Positions 34,693 to 46,978 of a DNA stretch of 64,000 nucleotides are shown here, piece after piece; position 1 is the first letter of the stretch; each line of letters begins with the position of its first letter. The DNA comes from Sinohyriopsis cumingii (lineage: Eukaryota > Mollusca > Bivalvia > Unionida > Unionidae), in the NCBI GenBank assembly GCA_028554795.2, contig CM068838.1:92400974-92464973 (forward strand), given 5' to 3'. The position numbers and the translations under genes are program-made. The notes beneath the pieces were generated by a model. The model searched no databases. It worked only from the letters and a program-made list of their open reading frames with translations, and had not been told where the DNA came from.

Positions 34693-35317
34693 ATTGATAT
34701 GGAGAATATCTACACATGTTTTACTTTTTATTATCTGGGTTACCATGTGATATAAAAACTAATTCCAGCTTGAGAAAATGTCAACTACAAACACTATGTA
34801 CAATACACTACTTGTGCAAAAAGTCTATAATGTTTATCACTGGATCTTTTAGCTTTACATATCAATGAGTTAATTTTATCAGTAAATGTCATCACCTTGA
34901 TTCTTCAAAAGAAATAAGACCTGATGTGTCAATGTTTTCCACTGAAATGGAGATGGAGTAGGACATCAATGGAAATATATGATAATTGATTTTAAAATGC
35001 TGATTGTTACACATGCATTCAAGTATACCATGATAAGTAATACAAGGAGATTTTGTGTTGTATGCAAGAACAAAATTTCTCTTTCTTTATTTAATTTATG
35101 CCTTTTTAAGAGAGTAACTATTTTTGAAAAGTCAGTAAATACATGCATATGCAATTAAAAAAATAAAACTTATGCGTTATAAAACAAACAGAAGGTGCTG
35201 AAGCTCTTAAATGGTTAAAAATATTATTTGCAAATCTAAAATACATCCATATCTTCTCTGCTTTTATTCTTTTTAACTACTGAAAATTGAAATCATTTTA
35301 GATATTTCTGGAAAATC
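34693..35317. other. Unassigned AT-rich sequence
   Basis: Nothing supported. Confidence 0.35.
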
Positions 35318-35935
35318 TAACTCCAGGTGTGTTTGAGTAGAAATCAGAACTCTGTGTATCTTGAGTAGAAATCAGAGCTCTGTTTATGTTGGGATAGAAA
35401 TCAGAACTCTGTGGTGTATGTTGGGATAGAAATCAGAGCTCTGTGCAAGTTTGGATAGAAACCAGAGCTATGTGTATGTTGGGATAGAAATCAGAATTCT
35501 GTGTTATGTTGGGATAGAAATCAGAACTCTGCATGTTCGGATAGAAATCAGAATTCTGTATGTTTGGATAGAAATCAGAACTCTGTGGTGTATGTTTGGA
35601 TAGAAATCAGAGCTATGTGGTGTATGTTGGGCTAAAATTCAGAGCTCTGTGCATGTTGGGATAGAAATCAGAACTCTGTGGTGTATGCTGGGAAAGAAAT
35701 CAGAGCTATGTGGTGTATGTTGGGATAGAAATCAGAGTTCTGTGCATGTTGGAATAGAAATCAGAAATCAGAGCTCTGTGCATGTTGGGATATAAATCAG
35801 AACTCTGTATGTTGGGATAGAAATCAGAGCTCTGTGTATGTTGGGATAGAAATCAGAACTCTGTGTATGTAGGGATAGAAACGAGTATATGTATGTCTGA
35901 CTAGAAATCGGAGGTCTAAGAATGAGTAGAAACCA
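35318..35935. repeat. Irregular minisatellite, about 29-37-bp unit
   Basis: GGGATAGAAATCAGAGCTCT with GTGTATGTT spacers of varying length, about 18 copies. Many units hold the palindrome AGAGCTCT. Confidence 0.9.
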
Positions 35936-36187
35936 GAGGTACAAGTATGTTGAGTATATTATAGAAACATATTCAAAAAGTAAAGTGCAGAAGAAACATC
36001 AAAAAGTTGGTCTTCGAGACATTGAACCTGACGTCATGTGTGACTTTTACCAATTTACCTGGAAATTCCCACATTTAATCAGGGTTCCCATTAAAAAGAT
36101 AATTATTTCATGATCTCAGGAAAGTGGGGTGGAGGGTAGCAGGAGAGTTGTCTAAAAATTGTGTATGCTTTAGAATAAAAGTGTCAC

Positions 36188-36345
36188 TCAGTCCGGTGTC
36201 CTAGTCAGGTTAGAGTGTCTGCCTCGGATGCAGTAAGCTGTGGTTTCGAACCCTGGCTGAGTCATAGCAAAGACATAAAAATGGTATTAACAGCTGTCTT
36301 GCTTGGCTACGTTAAAAATCCAAATCACTCACACTCACCCACTCT
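36188..36345 (+). mobile_element. SINE family B, large internal deletion
   Basis: The head has AGGTTAGAGTGTCTGCC and GTTTCGAACCCTGG. The body is CATAGCAAAGACATAAAAATGG, then a jump to the tail TTAAAAATCCAAATCACTCA. Confidence 0.85.
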
Positions 36346-36935
36346 CTCAGAAGTACATGCACAAAGCCATATTATCCTATTCCTAAGCATGCCCCAAATC
36401 TCAATGGAAAATCCAAACTATTAATTTCCTCTTATAATGAAAAGCCCATCCTTGCAAAACTTCCTCTGGTTTTTTTTCTTTCTTTGATTTCTAAAGGTGT
36501 ATTCATCCTGATTTAGACCCATTATAAAAAAGGATCACTCAAATTTATATCTGACTTGAGTTACTACAATGAGGCTTCATTCATGAGTGAATTTCTCATT
36601 ATTTTCAGCAGCAGTGGCAAATCATGTCAGATTACCCATTACCTAGTTTCTGGCAAAATAGCATCTCCGATTACAGTTCAACCCGCTTCTGACAAAAACA
36701 TATCAGATTAACCTTTACCTCACTTCTGTCAAAATAAAATCTGAGATTACACAATTAAATAATTTCTGCACCTAAACATGACATCAGCAGTGACTTCCTG
36801 GTACTGTTGTTGTATTTACACCACACTGGGTTCCACTATGTAATATATTAGGCCTTTCTTTTAATCCATGGATGGGAGTTAATGATGCTCAGATTTATCA
36901 AAACATGCAAAATTTTGATTCTCTATTATGTACTC
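36346..36935. other. Unassigned non-coding sequence
   Basis: Loose repeats of TCTGACAAAA-A and CAGATTAC around 36600-36770. No gene. Confidence 0.35.
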
Positions 36936-37190
36936 TGTGTGTGCGTCTGTGTGTGTGTATGTGTGTGTGATTTAGATTTTTAATCTAGATTATCAAAAAA
37001 TTCAGTCATAGCACTACAATGTTGGCAGTGTAGCAGTTTATTGTGATCTCTAAGCACTGGAGCATCATGCTGCAGAAGCATGATGTCCCAGTCACATTAT
37101 CATGACACCAGGCCGACCAGTCCTAACACTAACCTCATAATGCTGAGTGCTAGTTAGGCAGCTGTTAGTACCATTTTTATAAGTCTTGGT
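36936..37190 (-). mobile_element. SINE family B copy, head truncated
   Basis: A (GT)n run, GATTTAGATTTTTAATCTAG, the GCATCATGCTGCAGAAGCAT block, ACACCAGGCCGACCAGTCCT and GTTAGTACCATTTTTATAAG. No tRNA-like head. Confidence 0.85.
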
Positions 37191-37894
37191 CATGACCCTC
37201 TATCATGTACTGAAATAATGCTGAAACATTCTTTTTAACAACATGATAAAAGATCAAATTTTCTCAGTATTTAATTAGCAACTTAAATGTATCACTGCCC
37301 ATCACAATTTCCATATCTTTTGCCATCCACAGCAGTAGCAATGTGATGACATTAACTGGCCAATTATGAGAAGCCTACCATGGATATTCAAAACCTTTGT
37401 AAATTTCTGACTGACCCTACCATGAAATTATACTTCAGACAATAAACCCTCAGAGGGACTAATTCTCTACCATGAAATTATACTTAGACAATAGTCCCTC
37501 AGAAGGACTAATTCTCTACCTGCAGTAAAGACTTTGTAGGAATCCTAGATTGGCCTGTTTCTTATTTTCAACTGCAGCATATTGAAACCATATCTAACAT
37601 TCTTGAGAAACTCCAGGATACCAAATTAGGAATAAAAAAATATTTTCTTACATCCAAGTTAACATGTTTATATGATACCTCACTGTCCATTTAAAAATTG
37701 TTTTGTCTGAACTTGGACCAATGTTTATGGTTTAGACCATGTCAATTAGCTATTACTACATGCTATGTTTTATTCAATCTGTAAGTGACATTTCTGGAGA
37801 CAAAAATGTATTATCATTCAAGTTATTCTTCAGATATGTCCATAAACTTAGTTAAACCATTCAATACTTATGATATCATGATCACATGCCAATA
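37191..37894. other. Unassigned sequence with a two-copy tandem repeat
   Basis: ACCATGAAATTATACTT recurs at about 37419 and 37470 with GGACTAATTCTCTACC. Otherwise nothing. Confidence 0.4.
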
Positions 37895-38072
37895 CAGTAA
37901 AACCTGTCTTGAGAGATCACTGCTGTGAGAGACTACCTGTTTTGAGAGACCAGGATCTCCATGCATTGATTTATTGATTATATAGTGTTATGACCAGTTA
38001 TGAAAGACCACCTGTCTTGAGAGACCATTATATTTTGCCTGAAGGGGTGGTCTTACAAGACAGGTTCTATTG
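37895..38072. mobile_element. Short MITE, Tc1/mariner-like ends
   Basis: The left end CAGTAAAACCTGTCTTG and the inverted right end CAATAGAACCTGTCTTG match at 15 of 17 positions. The left flank is TA and the right flank is CA, possibly a decayed TA duplication. Internal TTGAGAGACCA repeats. At about 178 bp it is too short to code. Confidence 0.6.
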
Positions 38073-38942
38073 CATAAATGAAACCAGGACTCCAGACATT
38101 TAATTTTAAATTTAATGTCCAGGTTTTATCGACTTGTTCACTGAAAAGCAACTAAATACAAAATGTGGTCAAAATTAACTTGTATATGTAAAAATCACTG
38201 CTCAACCAAAGTCCAAGTATATGGTGGTTTAGGTCTGGAAAGTGCAAGCAATCAGTTCTGACTTGACCACAAGGTAAATTAGGTCTAGATTTTGAAACTC
38301 CTTCACAAATGTAACGTCTTGTTACTTTTGGGATCTGCACCATTTACACTCAAAACCAATTAAATATTGCACAATGCAATGAAAATCCACATCAATACCA
38401 CCACTGATGTAAGAAGAGAAGCAATAACAAGATTTTCAGGATGGCCACATTTGTTTTTGCCATTTTGGAGGTCTGACTAGTACCATTTTTGATTAATGGA
38501 AGAACGAAATATATTTGCAATAGGTGCATCACAATGTGTCCAGTTCACTACAATGTGATTGGCAGGGCCATAAAAAGTGAAGCAAGTGGGAAACAAAATC
38601 ATGAGAACAGGCATTAGAGGTCATAAAATCAATTTATCACTGGTTAAGTTATGGTGTGAAAACCAACCAGGAACCTTGTAAATACTACGAAACACTGGCA
38701 ACTGAAATCATTTTAAATCACATCAGAACAGGTATAAAGCCACACACAAATCTGGTTGAATAGCCATTATTTGGAAACATTATGGAATCTAAAGTCACAA
38801 GGATGGGTATTCAGGGGGCACAACTCCTGTAAATAATGTTGTGGTCTACTCAAAATCAAACTCCATCTTGGTCTCATCCATATAAAGCAACAAAGTTAAG
38901 TTCAGCTGAAATTCAATGAACTGTCATAAATTTGCACCTGTA
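38073..38942. other. Unassigned non-coding sequence
   Basis: Nothing supported. A 63-codon minus frame at 38152-38343 is not convincing. Confidence 0.35.
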
Positions 38943-39040
38943 ATAGATATCACTATAAACTGTCACACTCCAGACATCATAGCAATATGACTAAAATTGT
39001 TAAAGCAATGTTAAAAATCCCACAATATACACACATTACT
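38943..39040 (+). mobile_element. SINE family B, 3' fragment
   Basis: ATCACTATAAACTGTCACAC, GCAATATGACTAAAATTGTT and GTTAAAAATCCCACA with a short CA tail match the last third of the family. Confidence 0.75.
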
Positions 39041-39289
39041 TGAGGGCTTGGCCAAAGTTTTAAAATGGGGTCCTAATTATGATATATACCAATAGAAAAG
39101 CTTGTGAAAAGACTAATAATTATGTAAAGCTTCCACTAAACCTGGCTTGACAAAAATAAAAGTGGTAACATCAAGCCAGATGCATATCAATTAATGACTT
39201 CAAGGTAATTTGGACAAATCTTTTGATACTATGTAAAATGAGTGAATTACATAAACTTAAAATTTAATACTGACAATCACGGAAATGTT

Positions 39290-39462
39290 TTGGAGTCATT
39301 GTCAATGGAGGCCCTTATATTTATAAATATTTTGGAGTTCTCTATGGACCCCTTTATATTTTATAAATATTTTGGAGTCCTTTATATATTATAAATATTC
39401 TGGTGTTCTCCTCCATGGAGTGCTTTATATTTTATAAATATTTCGGAGTCCTTTATATTTTA
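39290..39462. repeat. Short irregular tandem repeat
   Basis: TATAAATATTTTGGAGT with CCTTTATATTTTATAA recurs about five times. Confidence 0.75.
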
Positions 39463-39849
39463 TGATGATCGCTGGGCAAAAATGGAAACATGTTTTACAC
39501 CTTTTTTTATTTAATAAATACATGCTCTCAGAAAAGCTGATTATTCATCTCCCTAGCAGATTTTTAATCCCAGCACTACATTTAATGTTGCCTTAACTTC
39601 ACTGTGCAACGTTTACACCATATTGGCGTGTATATAATTAAAAACTGAAGTACATTTGATGTCTGACGAATCCCAGCGAACAAAACAAATGATATATGAT
39701 CAAGAGGTTAGTTAAAACTGATGACATTGAAATTTCAATGCACATTTTCTTTGGGGAAGATTTTCAAAAAATGTTTTCATATGATCCCGCTTATATATCG
39801 TAATATTATTCTTTGGACCCCAAGCATTGCGTTATAATGGGTCTTACAT
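39463..39849. other. Unassigned non-coding sequence
   Basis: Nothing supported. Confidence 0.35.
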
Positions 39850-40700
39850 GTAACTACAACTAGACTCCATGCAATTACATCCAATATATCTGCTGCCAGT
39901 CTGTTACCATACACTGTATAAACAGCTAGGAATATGGTATTTATAATAAGACTCCATGCAATTAACTCCAATATAACTGCTGCCACTCTGTTAACATACA
40001 CAGTATCAACAGTTAGGAATACAGTAATTGTAATTAGACTCCAGGCAATTAACACCAATATAAGTTCTGCCATTTTGTGAACATATAATGTATCAACAGT
40101 TAAGCATATGACAGTTATAATTAGACTAGGTAATTATCTCCAATATAAATACTGTCAGACTATGGAAACACTGTATAAACAATTACCTCCAATACATGTA
40201 TATGCTTTGCCCATACACAGTATATACAGTCAAGCACATGGTAATTACAATCAGACTTCAAGCAATTAACTACAATATAAATATTGTGAGTCTGTAACCA
40301 TACACAGTGTAAACAGTTAAGCACATGGTAATTACAATCAGACTTCAAGCAATTAACTACAATATAAATATTGTGAGTCTGTAACCATACAAAGTATAAA
40401 GAGTTAAACATACAGTAATTACAACTAGAAATACAAAATAAAAGTTGTCAGTATGTGACTGTACACAGTATAAGCAGTTAAATATATGGTAATTGCAATC
40501 TGACTCCAAGCAAATAAACACAACATAAATGTTTTCAGTCTGTAACCATACACAATATAAATAGTTATGCATATGATAATTACAGACTACAAGTAATTAA
40601 ATACAATATAAATGCTGTCAATATGTCAATGTACACAGTATAAACAGTTAAGCTTATAGTAATTACAATCACACCCAAAGCAATTAAACACCAATTATAA
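39850..40700. repeat. Degenerate tandem repeat, about 87-bp unit, 9-10 copies
   Basis: Units contain CATACACAGTATAAACAGTT, GGTAATTACAATCAGACT and AAGCAATTAA. Two adjacent units near 40240-40390 are almost identical; others are diverged. Confidence 0.85.
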
Positions 40701-40861
40701 ATACCAATGGTGTAACAGGTAGGAAAAAAATAATCCAATTAAAAACCTACAACCAAATGATGGATGACTAATGACTCTTGCAGTACTGACTCTCAAGATC
40801 GTACTCAGGACCCATGAAGCGAACAGCTAGTGTTCTATTAAATCTTTCAGAGTCTTAATAT

Positions 40862-41008
40862 CTGCTATACTGACATACTGCAATAATGAACCACTGCTGT
40901 ACTGACCCATTGCTATATTGACCTAATGCTGCCTGACCTACTGCTATACTGACCTAGTACTACATTTACTGACTGCTATATTGATCTATTGCTCTATTTA
41001 CCCACTGC
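40862..41008. repeat. Degenerate tandem repeat, about 20-bp unit
   Basis: Variants of ACTGCTATACTGACCTA in irregular series. Confidence 0.65.
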
Positions 41009-41555
41009 ATGAGTATTATATGTTATCAAAGTGAACAGGTGGTTACCAAAGTGCATTTCCATTAGTTATGCCATGTGAAAATATATAACTTTGGTGATGA
41101 AAACAAACTCCATTTAAACTCCATGCCATTTGCTACAATCTATCATTTGCATGACATTCTGGGGAAACATTCTTTGTAGAACTGTTACTGAATGACTTTG
41201 ATATGGGGAATACATTCTCAGTAGATTTGTTACTGAATGGTTGCACTTTGGTATTATATTATTGAAGATTTTTTACTGAATGACTCTGAGAGATGGCAAT
41301 TTACTGTGAATGCTACCAGACAACTCTTGACTCTTCATAAAAATCCTCATCCATCAGATTTGTTTGTAAAAAATTAGGAAATCTTGCAGGGTCACAGTCC
41401 AATCTTGACAAAATAAATTCTACAGGCTTAAATAGATAAACTTTGAGATATGGTGTCAGGTTTCATGTTAAGGGCTCATCTACATTACTGTATTTGGTAC
41501 CACTATTAACTGTGTATTGACTTTGTTCATTAGTGTAAAATTCCCAAAGAACTGT
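41009..41555. other. Unassigned non-coding sequence
   Basis: Weak direct repeats (GTTACTGAATGA). No gene. Confidence 0.35.
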
Positions 41556-41559
41556 AAGC

Positions 41560-42005
41560 ATCATTCACCCAGATTTGTGACTGCATTTAGCACTGGCAGA
41601 TCAGAAGCTACGTACCTCTTTTAAAATTTCAAGCAGAATTCCAACAGGATAGACCCTGGATCTCAGTCTGCATTTTCCACTGGCCTATCAGATCCAATGT
41701 ACTCCTCTTAAAATTCCAATCAAAACAAACAGCATAGACCCAGATCTGTCATTGCACTGTGCACTGGTATATAAGCATCTATGTGCTACTCTTGAAATCA
41801 CAAGAAGAACAAACAACATTGACCCTGATATGCCATCACAATTTTATACTGGCAGATCCATGTCTGTGTGCTCTTCAAATCCCAAGCTGAACAAACAACA
41901 TAGACCCTAAACTGACATTGCAATTATTATGGCCAGATCAAGGTCTATATGCCTCTCTTAAACTGTAAAGTAGAACAAAGCAGATAGATCATGTTCTGCC
42001 TTTGC
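41560..42005. repeat. Palindromic element, tandem form (copy 5), about 85-bp unit, 5 copies
   Basis: AACAAACAACATAGACCCTA, CATAGACCCAGATCTGTCAT and GGCAGATC-type inverse text recur. These are the same modules as the dispersed palindromic copies, here repeated head to tail. Confidence 0.65.
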
Positions 42006-42695
42006 ATGTTACATGTGATGGATTTAGATGCACTTTATGATCTTCATTTCAGATGCACTCACACTCAACTGTCTGCATTTTTATTTATGATTTAAGTTTT
42101 CCTACCTCAATGCAGTTGCTAATGACAAACCCATCTTTGACTTAAAAATTTGTTATGGTTGCCCTTAAATTATCATTAAAAACTACTGAATACATTATTT
42201 AATAATCAACACAACACTCCTACAACAGGTGACTGATTTTGATGCATTTGGAAACTCCTCTAGACCATCTATCAAAACAAGTTAGTTGACAGGTGCCCCT
42301 AATTATGATTAATTTATTTCTCAGACAAGCTACTCTTCAAAGGTGAAAATAAATTGAAAACATGCATGTTTATGTTTATTTTATTAAAGAGGCATAATTA
42401 AGTTTGAGGGCAAAGAAAAATCCACATGTTAACAATCTGCAGTACCACTGGTCATTCACTGACACATTTGTATTATCACAACATTTTGGCCCCACCAAGT
42501 ACAGAAACATTTTGAAATTTCAAAAAGTTTGTAATATGAAATTTCCACATTCAACTCTCCATCAAATTTACGTGGCATACTAAAATTTCATTTTTTTCCC
42601 TTTCTTTATTTCCTTTAACATATGTTCTCCTTTATTAAAATATGATAGTTGGATTCCATAACCAATGACCAAGTTAATACAAGCTATTGTAATAA
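42006..42695. other. Unassigned non-coding sequence
   Basis: Nothing supported. Confidence 0.35.
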
Positions 42696-43022
42696 AGTGT
42701 GTGTGTGTGTGTCTGTGATTTTTAAGATAGCTTTAACAATTTTAGTCATATCACTACAATGTCTGCAGTGTGATAGTCTATAGTGATGTCGAGCAATGGG
42801 ACATCATGCCAAAGACATGTGGCATCATGTCCCACCCAGTCACATTATCCTGACACCAGGCCGACCAGTCCTAACACAAACCTCTTGATGCTGAGCACCA
42901 AGCGATGCAGTTGTTAGTACCATTTTTAAGAAGTCTTTAGTATGACTTGGCCAGGGTTCAAACCCATGACCTCCCTCATCTGAGATGAATGCTCTAACCA
43001 CTTAGACCACCAGACTGGACTG
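42696..43022 (-). mobile_element. SINE family B, full-length
   Basis: A (GT)n run, TTTTTAAGATAGCTTTAACA, all body blocks, and a head with GGGTTCAAACCCATGACCTC and TCTAACCACTTAGACCACC. One of the two most complete minus-oriented copies. Confidence 0.9.
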
Positions 43023-43984
43023 TGAAACAGCATGAAAGAAAACAAAATTGGGTGTATGTTTGGGAGGGAGGGGGAAATACACCAAAACTATTAGTCAAAC
43101 ATAAAACATGGTGTAATAATTTTATTTTATATAAATTAAATATATGTGTTCACATGATCATAGCTATGTTTTTAATTTAGTCATATAATAATGTTTTAAA
43201 AAGGAAATAAAGATATACATACTACTAAACTTCATTTTGTTTTATTTCAGCCAACACCACTGTCATATATTTTGATAGACTATTTCAGGTACAATGATTT
43301 TCAAACAAGTGTTTCAGCTAATCGGTATTAACAGTTCTGAATCTAGTTTTTTTAAAAACTTTTTACTGATAATCAATAGATAACCAGGGATTTGTACCTA
43401 CCCTATATTCCACCTGGATCAGCATAAAGGATTTTTTAAAATTATGACACACCAGTCATTTTGAGAGAGAAAGAGAGAAAGTCACTCATAGAGGGATTTA
43501 TATCGATTTGTTCATGAGGTTAAAAGTGGTACTACACTGATTCAGAATAGCATTATACTGAAGAATATTATTTAAAGCAAGGGATAATTGTGCACAAAAT
43601 AAAAATATTATCAATTAATATTATGCCAATCATAAAAATAGGGTGAAATTCTGAGTGGCATCTCCATATCATCTTGTTTAATGCTAAAAATGGAGGAATG
43701 CTTACTGCCATCAAGGGCTTCTTGAATTGTAATACTGGACAGAACATTTTTCAGTGTCAAGACTGGCCTCAATAGAATGCTTCCCTTGTGGGTTCCTGGA
43801 TATAGAATAAACCTGATAAGCCCCCCAGCATCTGGAAAGATGTAGCTAATGGAGTTAATATGTTTGCTGTGGGATGGGTCCTGTGAGGGTGGTCCACCTG
43901 AGAAGACCTCAGACTTTCAAAACAAGTCCTGTTAATGATAAAACAATTGTGAACCCTTGTATCAGGGATTTTGCCCCTTTCAGT
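43023..43984. other. Unassigned non-coding sequence
   Basis: Nothing supported. Confidence 0.35.
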
Positions 43985-44895
43985 CTGATGTGTATTTTGT
44001 AAACCTTGTAAGTCTGATCTGTATTTTGTGACCTTGTAAGTCTGATCTGTATTTTGTAGGCCTTGTAAGTCTGATCTGTAGTTTGTAATCCTTGTAAGTC
44101 TAATCTCTAGTTTGTAGGCCTTGTAAGTCTGACCTGTATTTTGTAGGCCTTGTAAGTCCGATCTATATTTTTTAGGCTTTTTAAGTCTGATCTGTATTTT
44201 GTAGGCCATGTAAGTCTGATCTGTATTTTGTAGGCATTGAAAGTCTTAGCTGTATTTTGTAGGCCTTGTAAGTCTGATCTTTATTTTGTAGGCCATGTAA
44301 GTCTGATCTGTATTTTGTAGGCCTTGTAAGTCTGATCTGTATTTTGTAGGCCTTGTAAGTTTGACCTGTATTTTGTAGGCCTTGTAAGTCTGATCTGTAT
44401 TTTGTAGGCCTTGTAAGTTTTATCTGCATTTTGTAGGCCTTGTAAGTCTTATCTGTATTTTGTAGGCCTTGTAAGTCTGATCTGTATTTTGTAGGCCTTG
44501 TAAGTCTGATCTGTATTTTGTAGGCCTTGTAAGTCTGATCTGAACTTTGTAGGCCTTGTAAGTCCTATCTGTATTTTGTAGACCTTGTAAGTCTGATCTG
44601 TATTTTGCATGCCTATTAAGTCTGATCTGTATTTTGCAAGCCTTGTGAGCCTGATCTGTAGTTTGTAGGCCTTGTACGTCTGATCTGTATTTTGTAGGCC
44701 TTGTAAATCTGATCTGTATTTTGTATGCCTATTAAGTCTGATCTGTATTTTTGTAGGCCTTGTGAGCCTGATCTTTAGTTTGTCAGCCTTGTACATCTGA
44801 TCTGTAGTTTGTAGGCCTTGTATATCTAGGCCTTGTAAGTCTGATCTATAATTTGTGGACATTGTAAATCTCATCTGTATTTTGTAGGCTTTGTA
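43985..44895. repeat. Minisatellite, 29-bp unit, about 31 copies
   Basis: The unit contains GTAAGTCTGATCTGTATTTT and GTAGGCCTT. Minus-strand frames of 80-160 codons run through it as artefacts, because three 29-bp units make 87 bp, a multiple of three. Some units near 44600-44860 are diverged. Confidence 0.93.
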
Positions 44896-45606
44896 ACAAT
44901 CATACCAACCTGAACCTAAAACGATATAACAATGCCAAAACAAATATGATCAAAGTGTCATGATCAATCTAACCGTGATACCTAAGCAATGTAATTGATT
45001 GATATGTCAACTGCCTGTCCCACAATTAAACAAGGTTGAGGTCAGATAATGGACTGAATGATCTGTTACTGACCAGTGGTCCAAAGTGGTCAATTACAGA
45101 ATGACAAACCAATGAGTGATTCATAGATCAAAGTGACTGTCATGTCCTGAAAACATTTGTTTTATTCATTGAATGTAACGAAAGATGTGAAAGAAACAAT
45201 AAAATGAGTATGTAGAGAAAAGATAATTATAGACACCAGGGTAAAGTAGCCCAAAATTAAAGCAGCCCAAAATTAAGGTGAGTACACAACTGATTGAGAG
45301 AAAAGAATGAAACATGTGTGATATGAAAGGAATTGTTCCATAGATCTGTACATCTAATGTCCATACTATACAACAATGTCATACAACTCAATATAAATTG
45401 CTTCTTTCTTACAACAGAAAAAGGAATAAATTTCTGAATCTTCTAGGGGTGATTGTGAAAACAAAATTGAATAAAATATCAAACTGACCACCTTGTTTAA
45501 TGCTTGTAATGAAATTTTATTACTGACCAGCAAATGTGTGGAAAATGTCTATAAAGAGATCAGATCTCCAATTCCAAAATATTACAGCTAATTGATACTG
45601 TCAAAT
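44896..45606. other. Unassigned non-coding sequence
   Basis: Nothing supported. Confidence 0.35.
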
Positions 45607-45830
45607 AAAATATATAGAAATCAATATTGGGCAAGTAAAATACACATAAATCAATAGTGGGCAAATAAAATACACAGAAATCAATACTGGGCAAGTAAAA
45701 TACACAGAAATCAATATTGGGCAAGTAAAATACACAGAAATCAATATTGCACAAGCAAAATACACAGAAATCAATATTGGGCAAGTAAAATACACAGAAA
45801 TCAATATTGGGCAAGTAAAATACACATACA
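45607..45830. repeat. Minisatellite, 30-bp unit, about 7-8 copies
   Basis: GGGCAAGTAAAATACACAGA with AATCAATATT, near-perfect. Confidence 0.93.
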
Positions 45831-46600
45831 TATTTCTTTCTTTTTAGATACAATAAACCCTGCATATTTTTTAATATCTTTTTTGTTCTAATTATTGCAG
45901 TCTTACAGACTCTGGGGATACAGTCAAACCTGTCACCAGCAGCCAGATCAGTCTTTGCACTTTTTATTCCGTTTTTCAGTTTCTGACAAGTTTTTTTACA
46001 CCATGAGCATGATCATGAATGTTGATTTGTAAACCACCAGCACAGCAGGACCTTTAAGGACTTTTAACTTTATTGTGACAGTAAACAGAGATGGTGTAGT
46101 GAAGAAAAGAAAGGTAAATAAATTTTAGAACTGAAAGACAGATATGCTCTTGGATGAAAACTTTAAATTAATTATAGAAAAAAGAATGCTATTTAAATAT
46201 ATCTACTTTCTTTTACATTTCATTGATATTTCTTTTCTTTTTGTTCATGACAATATGTATGTTTTGGAAAATATTTCAGGACAATACAGTCTGCTTTCCC
46301 TGCTGCCATCAAAGACTTCTTGGGACAACAGTGAATAAGAGTAAACCAGATGGAGACCAGACTGTCCTCAATTTGGAATTATTTACAGCGGGTATTTCAA
46401 TAATGGCTGGTTAAGTGATAGTTTATTCTGGGTGGACAAATTTACTTTGTACTTACCTGTCTGGAAAAGTGTATTTGTATAGATTTGTCAATCCTGACCT
46501 AGAAATGTGTTTATGGAACACATGTACCCTACCACAGTGCCTGAAATGACCTAAGTGTGAAACAAAAACCAGTGTAGAAACACAATTATGCACCCTACGA
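45831..46600. other. Unassigned non-coding sequence
   Basis: An acceptor-like TTTTGGAAAATATTTCAG precedes a short plus-strand frame near 46280, without further support. Confidence 0.3.
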
Positions 46601-46659
46601 TTGCCTTTATGGGTCAAACAAATAATAGTGTTCATAAGGGAATTTTAACTAACACAGGG

Positions 46660-46853
46660 TTTGTTGGTTTTAACAACACTTTTAACACATTACTGGCTTT
46701 ATCATGCAGAGGAAATGAAGCAAAGTGCCTTTCCCATGGACACATTAAGGCAACTGACCCTGACTGGCCTTAGCAGGATTTGAACTTGTGACCCCTGGAT
46801 TAGAGTTCACTGCTAACTCACAACTGTGCTAGCTACCAGGCTGGCCAAAGTAA
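46660..46853 (-). mobile_element. SINE family C (tRNA-like head)
   Basis: On the minus strand the head reads GTAGCTAGCACAGTTGTGAG (box A region) and CACAAGTTCAAATCCTGC (box B). The following GTGTCCATGGGAAAGGCACT block is of a kind common in invertebrate SINEs. Only one copy in the window; it is not a functional tRNA gene. Confidence 0.55.
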
Positions 46854-46863
46854 TGTGGGCATT

Positions 46864-46913
46864 GTATGTATGTATGTATGTATGTATGTATGTATATATA
46901 TATGCACACTTTA

Positions 46914-46944
<31 letters not shown>

Positions 46945-46978
46945 TGTATGTATGTATGTATGTATGTATGTATATATG
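46864..46978. repeat. (GTAT)n microsatellite in two blocks
   Basis: GTAT tetranucleotide runs separated by ATATATGCACACTTTAATAT. The same ATGCACACTTTAAT follows the second block, so the locus is a duplicated microsatellite plus flank. Confidence 0.9.

Noticed and set aside
33120-34746. Minus-strand open frames of up to 451 codons
   Set aside because: Entirely within a 16/20-bp minisatellite. Low-complexity Thr/Tyr/His/Ile/Leu text in several overlapping frames, no start context, no splice or domain support.
43769-44943. Minus-strand frames with repeated YRSDLQGLQNTDQTYK
   Set aside because: Product of the 29-bp array, with frame changes as unit length varies.
46780-46853. tRNA gene on the minus strand
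   Set aside because: Imperfect stems and a SINE-like body attached. Treated as a SINE head.
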